A DNA stretch of 64,000 nt, taken from positions 27,436 to 91,435 of the forward strand of contig JALHJL010000015.1 of NCBI GenBank assembly GCA_022839625.1. Reading direction: 5' to 3'. The notes under the pieces are model-generated. The model saw only the letters and a list, made by a program, of their open reading frames with translations. It searched no databases and was not told the origin of the DNA. Source of the DNA: Phycisphaerales bacterium. Its GTDB lineage: Bacteria; Planctomycetota; Phycisphaerae; UBA1845; Fen-1342. Below, in pieces: positions 40,176 through 49,823 of the stretch. The position numbers and the translations under genes were made by a program. How positions within the stretch are numbered: position 1 is the first letter of the stretch; every line of letters starts with the position of its first letter.

Positions 40176-43100
40176 ATGTCTACCGGCAGTCCGCTGTTTC
40201 TCGAGTGCCTCGCCGAGCGCGTCCTCGTCTTTGACGGGGCCGTGGGCACCAATCTCCACGCGCTGGCCCTGCCGCTCTCCGACTACCGCGGCCTCGAAAA
40301 CTGCAACGAGATCCTCAACGAGACCCGCCCGGATGTCATCGAGGCCCTGCATCGCAGCTTCCTCGCCGTCGGGTGCGATGCCGTCGAGACCAACACCTTC
40401 GGTGCCAACCGCATCGTCCTGGCTGAGTTCGGCCTGGCGGACCGGGCGTACGACCTCAACGTCCTGGCGGCCGGGATCGCCCAGCGGGCCTGCGCGGCGT
40501 TTGCCACGCCCGAGCGACCGCGCTGGGTCGCGGGCTCCATCGGCCCCGGCACCAAGCTCATCTCCTTGCGACAAGTCGATTACGACACGCTCTACGCCAG
40601 CTACCTGGAGCAGATCCGCGGCCTGCTGGACGGCGGCGTGGACGCGCTGCTTATCGAGACCTGCCAGGACATCCTCCAGGCCAAGACGGCCATCGCGGCG
40701 GCGCGGGCGGCGTTCGACGCCGGCGGCCGGCGCGTGCCGCTCATGTGCCAGATCACCATCGAGACCACGGGCACGATGCTGATGGGCACGGAGGTCGGCG
40801 CGGCGGTTGCGGTACTGGAAGCGTTCCCGGAGGTGGACGTCATCGGCCTCAACTGCGCGACCGGGCCACGCGAGATGAGCGAGCACGTGCGACACCTGGC
40901 GGAATTCTGCCGGCGCCACGTCAGCGTCATGCCCAACGCGGGTCTGCCGCAGGTGGTCGATGGCCGGCCGCGGTTCCCCCTCACCCCCGCCGAGCTGGCC
41001 CGCTGGCTGCGCGAGTTCATCGTCGAGTGCGGCGTCGGCGTAGTGGGCGGCTGCTGCGGGACCACGCCGGAGCACCTGCGGGCGGTCGTGGAGGCGGTCG
41101 CCGATCTGACGCCCCGGCGCCGGCCGGTCGTCCACGAGCCGAGCGTCAGCAGCCTGTACCAGTCCGTCCCGCTGCGGCAGCAGACGAGCTTCCTGATCGT
41201 CGGCGAGCGCTGCAACACGAATGGTTCCCGGAAGTTCAAGCAACTGCTGGCCGAAGGCGACGTCGAAGGGCTGGTCGCCCTGGCCCAGGAACAGCTTGGC
41301 GAGGGCGCGCACGTGCTCGACGTGTGCGTAGACTGCGTGGGCCGCGACGGCGTCGCCGACATGCAGCGGGTAATCGAGCACTTCGGCAGCGATCTCAATG
41401 CCCCGCTCATGCTCGACAGCACGCAGCCGGAGGTCATCGAGGCGGGCCTCAAGCTCGCCGGGGGCAAGTGCATCGTCAACTCGGTGAGCCTGGAGGACGG
41501 CGAGGAGAAGCTGGCGCGCATCTGCCGCCTGCTGCGCCAGCATGGTGCCGCCATCGTGGCCCTGACCATCGACGACGATCCGCGCGAGGCAATGGCGAAG
41601 ACTGCCGCGCGCAAGCTGGAAGTGGCCGGGCGGCTACACGATCTGCTGACGCGGAAGTACGGCATTGCCGAGGAGGACATCCTCTTCGACTGCCTCACCT
41701 TCCCAATCACCACGGGCAATCCAGAAGACGCCCGGCTGGCCCTGGAGACCTTGGACGGCATCGAGCGCGTCCGGCGGGCGTTCCCGCGCTGCCAGTTCAT
41801 CCTGGGCGTGAGCAACGTGAGCTTCGGGCTCCAGCCGGCGGCCCGCGTCGTGCTCAACTCGGCGTTCCTGCACGAGGCGTGTCAGCGCGGCCTGACCGCG
41901 GCGATCGTTCACGCCGGCAAGATTCTGCCCCGCACGCAAATCAGCGACGAGCGCTGGCAGGCGGCGCTGGACCTGATCTATGACCGGCCCGCGGCCGGCG
42001 CTTCGGCGGCGGGGCGCACCCCGTTGGAACGTTTTATCGAGTTGTTCGCCCCCAGTGAGAAAGTCGCTTCGTCCGCCGAGCCCGCGGCGCTGGCCTTGGA
42101 AGAGCGGCTCAAGCGGCGGATCATCGACGGGCACAAGCCGGGGCTCGAACGCGATCTCGACGCCGCGCTCAAGAAATACAACCCGCATTACATCATTAAC
42201 GAGTTCCTGCTGGAGGGCATGAAGGTCGTCGGCGAGCTGTTCGGTGCGGGCCAGATGCAGCTCCCGTTCGTGCTCAAGTCCGCCGAGACGATGCGGGCCG
42301 CGGTGGCACACCTCGAGCCGCACATGCCGCGCGTGGCGGGCCAGTCGCGCGGCAAGATCGTCCTGGCCACCGTGCGCGGCGATGTGCACGACATCGGCAA
42401 GAACCTCGTGGACATCATCCTGACGAACAACGGCTACACCGTCTACAACCTCGGCATCAAGCAGCCGATCGGCAACGTCATCCATGCGCTCCGCGAGCAC
42501 GACGCCGACGCAATCGGACTGAGCGGCCTGCTGGTCAAGTCCACGCTCGTGATGCGCGAGAACCTGGAGGTTCTGAACGAGCACGGCATCACCGTGCCGG
42601 TCATCCTCGGCGGGGCCGCCTTGACCCGGCGCTACGTCGAAGCCGAGTTGCGGGACCTGTACGGCGGCCCGGTCCACTATGCCAAGGACGCGTTCGCCGG
42701 GCTCAAGCTCATGGGGCGCATCAAGGAAGGACGTGCGGTGGAGGTCGAGCCGAGCCGGGTGGGCGGGCCGCCGGTGGAGGCCCCGACGCCGGAGCAGGTT
42801 CGGCTGCTGGCAGAGCAGCGCTTCGGCCTCAAGCCGCTGGACCGCGAGGCAGCGGAACGGGCCGCAAAGGCCGAAGCCGAAGTCGCCATGCGCGAGGCCG
42901 TCGTTGCCAGCGAGGAAGCCTCGCGGTCTTCGATGGAAGGATTGCCGGGGGTGCCGGTACCGACGCGACGTTCTGACATCGGGCACGACTATCCCGTGCC
43001 GCGCCCGCCGTTCTGGGGCGACTGCGTATTGGAGCAGATCGACCTACAAGCTGCGCTGGCGTTCATCAATGAGACCATGCTTTTCCAGGTGCAATGGGGC

Positions 43101-43817
43101 CTGCGCAAGCGCCGCCGCAGCGCAGATGAATGGCAGCGCTACGTCGAGAGCGAGATTCGGCCGATCTTCCGCCAGCTCGTCGAGCGCTGCGAGCGCGAAC
43201 GGATCCTCCACCCGCAGGGAATCTACGGCTACTGGCCGTGCAACTCCAACGGCGATGACCTCGTCATCTTCGCACCGCCGAGCGGCACCATCGACCGGCC
43301 CGAGCACCACGGCCCCGAGCTGCTGCGCTTCCGGTTCCCGCGCCAGAAAAAGCCCCCTTATTGGTGTTTGTCGGACTTCTGGCGGCCGCTCAGCGCCGGC
43401 GTGGTCGACGTGGCCGCCTTTTCGCTGGTCACCGCCGGCCGGCGGGTCAGCGAGGTCGCGCGCCAGTGGTTCGAGCAGCACGAGTATCAGCAGTACCTAT
43501 TCCTGCACGGGCTCGGCGTCGAACTGGCCGAGGCGCTCGCCGAGTACGTCCACCGGCAGATTCGCGTCGAACTGGGTGTCGCCGGGCAGGACGCCCACGA
43601 CCTGCACAGGCTCTTCCAGCAAGGGTACCAGGGCAGCCGCTACAGCTTCGGCTACCCGGCCTGTCCCAACCTCGAGGACCAGGCGCCGCTCGTGAAGCTC
43701 CTGCGGCCGGAGCGCATCGGCGTGAGCCTGACTGAGGAATTCGAGCTGGAGCCGGAGCAGTCGACGAGCGCCCTCATCAGCTACCACCCGCAAGCTCGGT
43801 ACTTCAACGTGCGCTGA
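40176..43817 (+). CDS. metH: Cobalamin-dependent methionine synthase
   Basis: 1213-aa four-module enzyme that moves methyl from methyltetrahydrofolate through cobalamin to homocysteine. ATG 40176 is used; GTG 40170 is in frame. Module 1 (about 1-330): homocysteine/zinc domain with the Cys in VIGLNCATGP and VVGGCCGTTPEH. Module 2 (about 345-610): pterin domain from FLIVGERCNTNGSRKFKQLL. Module 3 (about 640-885): B12 domain with GDVHDIGKN, cobalt-ligand His738, then LGIKQPIGNV and ILGGAALTRRYVE. Module 4 (about 900-1213): AdoMet activation domain with SFGYPACPNLEDQ and the C-terminal end. All modules are intact. Confidence 0.97.
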   Translation: MSTGSPLFLECLAERVLVFDGAVGTNLHALALPLSDYRGLENCNEILNETRPDVIEALHRSFLAVGCDAVETNTFGANRIVLAEFGLADRAYDLNVLAAGIAQRACAAFATPERPRWVAGSIGPGTKLISLRQVDYDTLYASYLEQIRGLLDGGVDALLIETCQDILQAKTAIAAARAAFDAGGRRVPLMCQITIETTGTMLMGTEVGAAVAVLEAFPEVDVIGLNCATGPREMSEHVRHLAEFCRRHVSVMPNAGLPQVVDGRPRFPLTPAELARWLREFIVECGVGVVGGCCGTTPEHLRAVVEAVADLTPRRRPVVHEPSVSSLYQSVPLRQQTSFLIVGERCNTNGSRKFKQLLAEGDVEGLVALAQEQLGEGAHVLDVCVDCVGRDGVADMQRVIEHFGSDLNAPLMLDSTQPEVIEAGLKLAGGKCIVNSVSLEDGEEKLARICRLLRQHGAAIVALTIDDDPREAMAKTAARKLEVAGRLHDLLTRKYGIAEEDILFDCLTFPITTGNPEDARLALETLDGIERVRRAFPRCQFILGVSNVSFGLQPAARVVLNSAFLHEACQRGLTAAIVHAGKILPRTQISDERWQAALDLIYDRPAAGASAAGRTPLERFIELFAPSEKVASSAEPAALALEERLKRRIIDGHKPGLERDLDAALKKYNPHYIINEFLLEGMKVVGELFGAGQMQLPFVLKSAETMRAAVAHLEPHMPRVAGQSRGKIVLATVRGDVHDIGKNLVDIILTNNGYTVYNLGIKQPIGNVIHALREHDADAIGLSGLLVKSTLVMRENLEVLNEHGITVPVILGGAALTRRYVEAELRDLYGGPVHYAKDAFAGLKLMGRIKEGRAVEVEPSRVGGPPVEAPTPEQVRLLAEQRFGLKPLDREAAERAAKAEAEVAMREAVVASEEASRSSMEGLPGVPVPTRRSDIGHDYPVPRPPFWGDCVLEQIDLQAALAFINETMLFQVQWGLRKRRRSADEWQRYVESEIRPIFRQLVERCERERILHPQGIYGYWPCNSNGDDLVIFAPPSGTIDRPEHHGPELLRFRFPRQKKPPYWCLSDFWRPLSAGVVDVAAFSLVTAGRRVSEVARQWFEQHEYQQYLFLHGLGVELAEALAEYVHRQIRVELGVAGQDAHDLHRLFQQGYQGSRYSFGYPACPNLEDQAPLVKLLRPERIGVSLTEEFELEPEQSTSALISYHPQARYFNVR

Positions 43818-44037
43818 AGTCTGCGTTGCGGACAACGTTTCGACGGGCGACACCACGTCCTGGCGGCGGCCGCAAGACAGCCATTTCCGCCGCAAGACTC
43901 GGCTGCGCTCGCACTGGAACCCACCGCAAGCCCCTCCCCGTCTGGGACAGGCGTGGGGAGAAGGGCGACACGTCGCCGAATTCGACCCTCCTCCAACCCC
44001 TCCCCAAGAGGGAAGGGAGTCTGCGGATAGCCTCTAC

Positions 44038-44111
<74 letters not shown>

Positions 44112-44348
44112 GCAACGGCAGTTTGCCGTGTCCGGGTCAGCCCGTTGCGGCGGACTGGCCGCTACTCCGAGCCGGCCGGCGGCAGCGGTCGTGCTCGCTC
44201 GGTATTATCCCACCAACCGCCCCCCACGAACAACCCGCCGATCGATGCCCGTTGCCCCCGTGCACCGACACCGGGCACGCGCCGGCGTGCCTGACTCATT
44301 GGCGGGGGATGCTCACGGGCGTAGAATCGCCGCCCGAGTGCTCGGCAA

Positions 44349-44573
44349 ATGGGCAATGGTATGTGCAGGACGGCGAGTCGGCGGCGGTTCTGGCGGTGGA
44401 CGGCATTGGGGCTGGTGGCCCCGTGGCTGCTCGCAACCGGTCCCTGCCTGACGACCCTGGAACGGTCCGTCATCAACGGTTTCTTCGACGGCATCACGAC
44501 GGTCATGGTGGATCGATTGCGTGACGAGTTGGGGCTGTCGGCGGCCGCTGCTGCGGACAGCGTCGGAGACTGA
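44349..44573 (+). CDS. Small exported protein of unknown function
   Basis: 74 aa. A basic start (CRTASRRRFWRW) leads into a hydrophobic segment with a cysteine (ALGLVAPWLLATGPC), like a lipoprotein or signal peptide. The remainder, TLERSVINGFFDGITTVMVD and RLRDELGLS, is an amphipathic helix. Short proteins of this form are frequent in Phycisphaerae-type genomes, but I know no function. ATG 44361 is an alternative start. It lies 44 bp upstream of the sugar isomerase-like gene. Confidence 0.5.
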   Translation: MGNGMCRTASRRRFWRWTALGLVAPWLLATGPCLTTLERSVINGFFDGITTVMVDRLRDELGLSAAAAADSVGD

Positions 44574-44617
44574 CCTGCGAGTCTCCGAGGTACACCCACA
44601 ACCCTGGTTAAGGAGCA

Positions 44618-45592
44618 ATGACGATGAAGCTCGGCGTCATGGGAGCCGGTCTGGGAGGCATGGGTTGGAAGAAGGCCCTGGAATACTGCGCGAAGGTCGG
44701 CCTCGACGCGATCGAGCTGCCCGTCGGCTGCTACCCGGGCAGGCCCTTCTTCGACCCCGAGAAGGTGCTGAAGAACAAGGCCGCCCAGAAGAAGATCATC
44801 GCGGACTGCCAGGCCCACGGGCTCGAGATCATCGGCCTGGCGGTGCACGGCAACCCGTTGCACCCCAACCCCAAGATCGCCCGGGCCCACCAGCGCGCCC
44901 ACGACGTCGCCGTCCGCCTCGCGCCCCTGCTGGGCACCAACGTCGTCATCAACTTCTCCGGCTGTCCCGGCGGCAGCCGCCAGGACAAGACGCCGAACTG
45001 GGTCACCTGCCCCTGGCCGCCGGACTTTGAGGCGACGCTGAAATACCAGTGGGACAAGGTGCTCATCCCGTTCTGGACGAAGAAGAACAGGGAGGCCGCG
45101 AAGGAAGGGGTCCGCATCGCCTTCGAGGCCCATCCAGGATTTTGCGTGTACAACCCAGAGACCCTCCTGCGGCTGCGGGCGGCGTGCGGCAAGCAACTCG
45201 GCGCGAACCTCGACCCGTCGCACTTCTTCTGGCAGGGCATTGACCCGGTCGAGGCCGCCCGCGTGCTCGGCGACGCCGGCTGCATCTTCCACGTGCACGG
45301 CAAGGACACGGGCATCGATCCGCACAACACCCGCCGCAACGGGACCCTCGACACCAAGAGCTACGCCGACGTGGGCAACCGGAGCTGGGTGTTCCGGACC
45401 TGCGGCTACGGGCACGGCGACGAGTTCTGGCGGCCGTTCGTCAGTATGCTCAAGCTGAAGGGCTACGACGGCGTCATCAGCATCGAGCACGAAGACTCGC
45501 TGATGAGCGTGCAGGAGGGCTTCGAGAAGGCCGTCGCGTACTTGCGCTCGGTCATCATCAAGGAGAAAGCCGGCGCGGCATGGTGGTTCTGA
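44618..45592 (+). CDS. Sugar phosphate isomerase/epimerase-like TIM-barrel protein
   Basis: 324 aa, preceded by AAGGAG 5 nt before the ATG. The fold is the xylose-isomerase-like AP-endonuclease-2 barrel: MKLGVMGAGLG, KVGLDAIELPVGCYPG, GLEIIGLAVHGNPLHPNP, then metal-site acids and histidines in IAFEAHPGFCVYN, LGANLDPSHFFWQGIDP, FHVHGKDTGIDP and VISIEHEDSLMSVQEG. Enzymes of this group epimerise or isomerise sugars and inositol derivatives or act as keto-sugar dehydratases; the substrate cannot be assigned. A His/Glu/Asp metal site is complete, so it is probably active. Confidence 0.88.
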   Translation: MTMKLGVMGAGLGGMGWKKALEYCAKVGLDAIELPVGCYPGRPFFDPEKVLKNKAAQKKIIADCQAHGLEIIGLAVHGNPLHPNPKIARAHQRAHDVAVRLAPLLGTNVVINFSGCPGGSRQDKTPNWVTCPWPPDFEATLKYQWDKVLIPFWTKKNREAAKEGVRIAFEAHPGFCVYNPETLLRLRAACGKQLGANLDPSHFFWQGIDPVEAARVLGDAGCIFHVHGKDTGIDPHNTRRNGTLDTKSYADVGNRSWVFRTCGYGHGDEFWRPFVSMLKLKGYDGVISIEHEDSLMSVQEGFEKAVAYLRSVIIKEKAGAAWWF

Positions 45593-45638
45593 TGCGCCGG
45601 CCGACGCCCGCCACGGCGGGCAGGCCGTGCGGCGGCCG

Positions 45639-47009
45639 CTACAAGACACGGAACCACAGTGCCTTGAGGTACGCGGACTCCGGGCAATCCAGCATGACGG
45701 GGTGATCCGGGCCGGCGCCGGTGTGATCGAAGAGCTGCAACCGCCGGCCCGTGCGCTGCGCCGCGCGGTGTACGGTTTCGCGGAAGGCGGACGGCGCGAT
45801 CAGGCCGCTGCAACTGCACGTCAGCAGAATGCCACCCGTGCGCACGACCTGGACCGCCAGGTGGTTCATGTCAAAGTACTTCCGCAACGCGTCCTCGCAT
45901 TCCTCGCGATACGTCGCCAGCTTCGGCGGATCCAGCACGACCACGTCGTACTGCCGCCCGTTCGCGATCATCTGCCGCAAGTACGTGAACGCGTCGGCGT
46001 AGACGAAATCGACGCGGACCTGGTTCAGGTTGGCGTTCTCGCGGGCGACGGCCACCGCCGACTCGTCCAGTTCGACGCCGGTTGCAGCCCGCGCCCCGCC
46101 CAGCTTCATCGCACACAGCGAGAACCCGCCCGTGTAGCAGAACAGGTCAAGTACCGTGGCGTCACCACAGAGCCGGGCCAGCCGCCGACGGTTCTCGCGC
46201 TGATCGCAGAAGAAGCCCGTCTTGTGGCCCGCCTTGACATCGACGCGGTACCGCAGGCCATGCTCGCGAATCGTCAGGCGTGCGGAGGTCTCCGCCGGCG
46301 TCGTGCCGGACGGCACGCGAAAGCCCTCCAGGCGCTCGATGCGGGAGTCCGCCCGGACGAACATCCGCCACGTCGGGCCGGCGTGGTCGGGCCGGTCGAG
46401 GCATGTCGGCGGCCCAAGAACACTCGCGAGAATGCGTCCCAGCTCCGCGCGCCGCATGAACATCCCGAGCGAGAAGAGCTCGAAGACCAGCGCGTCCGCG
46501 TAGCGTTCGGCGATCAGGCCGCTCAGGCCGTCGCCCTCCGCGTGCACGAGCCGATACGCATCGGTGTGTTCCGCCAGTCTCAACCGGCGCCGCAGGTCGA
46601 CCGCCCGTTCCAACTGCGCCCGCCAGAAGGCAGCGTCAATCGGAATGTCGTCGTGCGTGAGCACGCGGACGACGATTTGCGAGCGGGGGTTGTAGAGACC
46701 GCGGCCGAAGAACTGGCCGCCCTTGTCGTACAGGTTGACCACGTCCCCCGGTTGGGCGGCCGGGTCAGCCGTTCGCACCATCTTCCGGTAGACGAACGGA
46801 TGCAGCATCGCGGAGCGAAGCTGGACCCAGGGAGGCTGGGCCCCGGCCGGCGTTTGCACGCGCACTCGTACATCCCGCGGCAAGACGCGCTCCTTACTGC
46901 TCGACCAGACCGGCACATGATCGTCGCGTGAGCGCCGCGCGGCAAGAGAAGCAGGCCGTATCCCCGACGCATCCGCGGATGCACCCAGCTCCGCTGGAAG
47001 CCGTGTCAT
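45639..47009 (-). CDS. Class I rRNA (cytosine-C5) methyltransferase, RlmI-like
   Basis: 456 aa from ATG 47009; the family average is near 395, so the first 45-50 residues may be untranslated or lineage-specific. An N-terminal PUA-like domain (WSSSKERVLPRDVRVRV, HPFVYRKMV) is followed by a central EEHEE domain (AYRLVHAEGDGLSGLIAERY) and the SAM-binding Rossmann domain: GFFCDQRENRR, VLDLFCYTGGFSLCAMKLG, GVELDESAVAVARENA, VVLDPPKLA and the TCSCSG motif IV/VI region. It methylates 23S rRNA or a related RNA target. Confidence 0.9.
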   Translation of the reverse strand: MTRLPAELGASADASGIRPASLAARRSRDDHVPVWSSSKERVLPRDVRVRVQTPAGAQPPWVQLRSAMLHPFVYRKMVRTADPAAQPGDVVNLYDKGGQFFGRGLYNPRSQIVVRVLTHDDIPIDAAFWRAQLERAVDLRRRLRLAEHTDAYRLVHAEGDGLSGLIAERYADALVFELFSLGMFMRRAELGRILASVLGPPTCLDRPDHAGPTWRMFVRADSRIERLEGFRVPSGTTPAETSARLTIREHGLRYRVDVKAGHKTGFFCDQRENRRRLARLCGDATVLDLFCYTGGFSLCAMKLGGARAATGVELDESAVAVARENANLNQVRVDFVYADAFTYLRQMIANGRQYDVVVLDPPKLATYREECEDALRKYFDMNHLAVQVVRTGGILLTCSCSGLIAPSAFRETVHRAAQRTGRRLQLFDHTGAGPDHPVMLDCPESAYLKALWFRVL

Positions 47010-47098
47010 GCGACGGTCGGCGTGCCCCTGTGGCAGACGGGCGCTACGTTCCACGCGTGCGGATCCGGTTTCATATTGGGTTCATTTTCGAGAAGTCG

Positions 47099-47127
47099 TT
47101 GCATCGGTCCCGCAGCACTGTTAGGAT
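47099..47127 (+). promoter_or_regulatory. Sigma-70-like promoter of the PEP-CTERM gene
   Basis: TTGCAT (47099-47104), a 17-bp spacer and TAGGAT (47122-47127) precede the PEP-CTERM gene. The start of transcription would be near 47134, leaving a leader of about 60 nt that ends in the strong ribosome site AGGAGGAG (about 47182-47189). Confidence 0.55.
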
Positions 47128-47194
47128 AACGATGTAGGCGGATTCGTCGCGGGGCGGACGTGCCACACCTGACAGCCCAAGCAGGAGGAGAGAA

Positions 47195-47878
47195 ATGAAA
47201 TCACGAGTAACGAGCGGAATCGCGTGTCTGCTGGTCGCGCTACTTCTGGGGCCGGCCGTCTCCCGGGCGGATTCCCTGTTTGTCATTGCCGACCCGCCGG
47301 TCGACTTCGAGGTCATCGATGCGGACGACGGCAGCGGCGAGTTCTTCTTCGACGGGATCGGCGACTTCGGGCCGTTTCCGACGTTCAACGATGCCGTGCT
47401 GGGGAGCTTCGGCGAAGCCCGGTCGATGGCCGAGTTCGACATCCTGCCCTTCGTGGTTCCACCGGGCGAGTACATCGGTTCCGCCACGTTCCAGGTCAAG
47501 ATCACGAGCAACTGGGTCTTCGGACTGGGCGTGGACGGGGAGATCCCAAACAGTGTCGCCGTCGATGGATACGTTGGAAACGGGATCGCGGAGCTGTCCG
47601 ATTTTCAGATCGGGTACGGAAACACCGTCGATTCAATCGCCACGCCGAACCCCCAAGTCGAAGACATCCTGACCTTCGACGTGACGTCCTTCGTGATTGC
47701 CCTTGTGAACGCCAATGAGCGGTACGTCGGGCTATCGCTGCGTGCCGAGACCTTCGGCGGGCTGATGTTCGAGGAAGGCAACGGATTTCCCAAACTGACC
47801 ATCCAGACCGTGCCGGAGCCCGGCACGCTGATGTTGCTCACGCTGGCGGCGTTGGGGTGGGTCCGCCGCGGGCGCTGA
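47195..47878 (+). CDS. PEP-CTERM sorting-signal protein
   Basis: 227 aa. Signal peptide at residues 1-26 (IACLLVALLLGPAVSRADS), then an acidic, beta-rich domain of unknown fold (DFEVIDADDGSGEFFFDGIG, EYIGSATFQVKITSNWVFG) lacking cysteines. It ends TVPEPGTLMLLTLAALGWV, RRGR, a textbook PEP-CTERM signal. It should be exported, cut by an exosortase and retained at the cell surface or matrix. Its last 41 bp overlap the convergent radical SAM gene. Confidence 0.88.
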   Translation: MKSRVTSGIACLLVALLLGPAVSRADSLFVIADPPVDFEVIDADDGSGEFFFDGIGDFGPFPTFNDAVLGSFGEARSMAEFDILPFVVPPGEYIGSATFQVKITSNWVFGLGVDGEIPNSVAVDGYVGNGIAELSDFQIGYGNTVDSIATPNPQVEDILTFDVTSFVIALVNANERYVGLSLRAETFGGLMFEEGNGFPKLTIQTVPEPGTLMLLTLAALGWVRRGR

Positions 47879-49550
47879 CGACTGCGGGCTCGGCGACCGG
47901 CCGCGCCGGCGGGCGCGGCTCGCTGTGCGGCCGGTCCGGCCCGGGCGCGATGCTGGCCGATGACAATGCGGTCGCCGTGGGCACGCTGTCCGCGGCGGGG
48001 GTCGGGGCAAGTTGGCGAGCGCGCCGACGTGCCGCTGTCCATTTGAACAGCCGCCATTCCCACGGCAGGCCGTAGAAGTCGGCCCACACCCGCCCGCGAG
48101 CCAGGACGTGCAGCGGCCAGAGCCACAGGGCGTCCGGCCAGCGGTGCATGCGCGTTCGCAAGTGCCGCAGCGTGCCGCGCGTCACGTCGCCTGGGTACGC
48201 CAGCGGTAGATAGAACGTCACCGTCCGCAGGATGCGGTCCTGCAACGCCCGCGGCCGCCGCACCCAAGGCATGTGCGGCTCGGCATAGCCGCAATCGAAC
48301 TCCGCCCAGTCGCGGAGCGAGCGCGGCGGCGTGTAGCCGTACTGGCGTGCTTCTTCCTCCAGCGGAATCCCCGGGTGCGGGACGAAGTGATACATCGGCA
48401 GGAGACACTCCGGGTTCACGCGCTTGAGGGCCGCCGCAAACCGGAAGGTCTCCTTCCGATGGGCCTCTGTCTCGCGCGGAAACCCGAACATCAGGTTGTA
48501 CTGCCCGGTAATGCCCACTGCGCGCAGAATCGCCGCCGACTCCAGCGCGGCTTGCGGCGTGCTGTCCTTCTGGATCATCTCCAGCACCGCCGGTGAGCCG
48601 GACTCGGCCCCGATTTCCAACTGCCGGCAGCCGCTCTCGTACGCCAGCCGCATACGTTCCAGCCCCAGGCGAACGATGTGTTCGGGCCGCACCTGGGCCT
48701 TCCAGAAGATCCGCAGCCCGCGCGACAGCATGCCGCGCATGATGGCTTCCGCCCGCTGGGCGTTGATGAAGAACTCGGGATCGTAGAACGAAACGACCTC
48801 GATTCCGTACCGGCGATGGAGCAGTTCCAGCTCGTCGAGCGTCTGCTCGACCGGCAGGGCCAACCAACGACGTTTGTAGACCCTGGTCGCGGCACAGAAG
48901 CGGCACCGATACGAACAGCCGTTCGACGAGGTGTACGCGAACGGCTGCCCCTCGCTGGGCGAGAAGTTGGCGCCCCAGTCATCTCCATACAGGATGCGGC
49001 CGCCGTAGCGGTCCATGTGCAACCGGTCGAACGGGAGCTTCCGCTGCGGGTCCGGGCGTTCGAGCGGGCGATCGGGCGTGTGCGCGACGTCCGCTCCCCG
49101 GCGATAGGTGATGCCGAGGACGCCGTCCCACGAAAGACCGGCCGCGTAGCACTCCAACAGCTCGGCCAGCGTGCGTTCGCCGGGGCCGCGCACGACGACA
49201 TCGACCAGCGGGTCGCGGGCCGTCTCGTCCGGGCACAGGGAAGCGTGCCAGCCGCCCCAGATCACCGGCACATCCCGCGTGGCTTCCCGCACAGCCTGGG
49301 CCGCCGCCAGTGCGCCCTTGATCTGATAGCCGGTCATGGATGTGATGCCCACCGCGACGGCGCCGCGCGCAAGCTGCCGCAGCCGCCCCAACGCGTCGGG
49401 CTCAACCTGGGCATCGACGATCTGCGGCTCGAACCCCGCCGGCCCCACCGCCGCCGCCAGATGCAGCAGCGCCAGCGGGGCGATCGGTTTCATCGCCGAT
49501 CCGGGCGGCCGGTACGACGGCTGGAACAACACGACCCGGCGGGCCGGCAT
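47838..49550 (-). CDS. B12-binding-domain radical SAM protein
   Basis: About 570 aa from ATG 49550 (frame open to 49625). An N-terminal cobalamin-binding-like domain (RRVVLFQPSYRPPGSAMKP, GITSMTGYQIKGAL, VIWGGWHASLCPDE) precedes the radical SAM core, whose CxxxCxxC cluster motif is NGCSYRCRFCAA (Cys 212, 216, 219 from this start). Further core parts are VVSFYDPEFFINAQRAEAI, LEIGAESGSPAVLEMIQKDS and GQYNLMFGFPRETEAHRKET. Related enzymes perform methylations or lipid modifications such as hopanoid or Mg-protoporphyrin chemistry. The substrate is not evident. The C-terminal 60 residues are a low-complexity Pro/Arg tail that overlaps the PEP-CTERM gene. Confidence 0.9.
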   Translation of the reverse strand: MPARRVVLFQPSYRPPGSAMKPIAPLALLHLAAAVGPAGFEPQIVDAQVEPDALGRLRQLARGAVAVGITSMTGYQIKGALAAAQAVREATRDVPVIWGGWHASLCPDETARDPLVDVVVRGPGERTLAELLECYAAGLSWDGVLGITYRRGADVAHTPDRPLERPDPQRKLPFDRLHMDRYGGRILYGDDWGANFSPSEGQPFAYTSSNGCSYRCRFCAATRVYKRRWLALPVEQTLDELELLHRRYGIEVVSFYDPEFFINAQRAEAIMRGMLSRGLRIFWKAQVRPEHIVRLGLERMRLAYESGCRQLEIGAESGSPAVLEMIQKDSTPQAALESAAILRAVGITGQYNLMFGFPRETEAHRKETFRFAAALKRVNPECLLPMYHFVPHPGIPLEEEARQYGYTPPRSLRDWAEFDCGYAEPHMPWVRRPRALQDRILRTVTFYLPLAYPGDVTRGTLRHLRTRMHRWPDALWLWPLHVLARGRVWADFYGLPWEWRLFKWTAARRRARQLAPTPAADSVPTATALSSASIAPGPDRPHSEPRPPARPVAEPAVVSARGGPTPTPPA

Positions 49551-49735
49551 GCACGCGCTCCGATAGGCAGCCTGTGGCACAGCGGCCCTCCGCTGTGCTG
49601 CCTCAGCCGGGGGCGGCTGGGCCACACTCTCCTATACCAATTACGATCGTCACCTCGGACAGACGGCTGAACCGGACGGGGCGTAGCTGGGGTCCCGGTG
49701 TCGTAGTGGCAGGCGCCTATTGCGCGGCGGTGCCA

Positions 49736-49823
49736 CCAGTCGGTTGAAAACGGGGACGGGCTCCGCGCCGGCGCGCTTTCGCGGTAGCGCTGCATCGTTC
49801 TCTCGCGGTGCCTGTCCTCGCTT
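49736..49823. repeat. Dispersed intergenic phrase
   Basis: GTCGGTTGAAAACGGGGACG followed by GGCTCCGCGCCGGCGCGC matches the style of 15826 (GTTGAAAAGGGGGACGCGC) and the right edge of the window (63965). It abuts the deacetylase stop codon region. Confidence 0.5.
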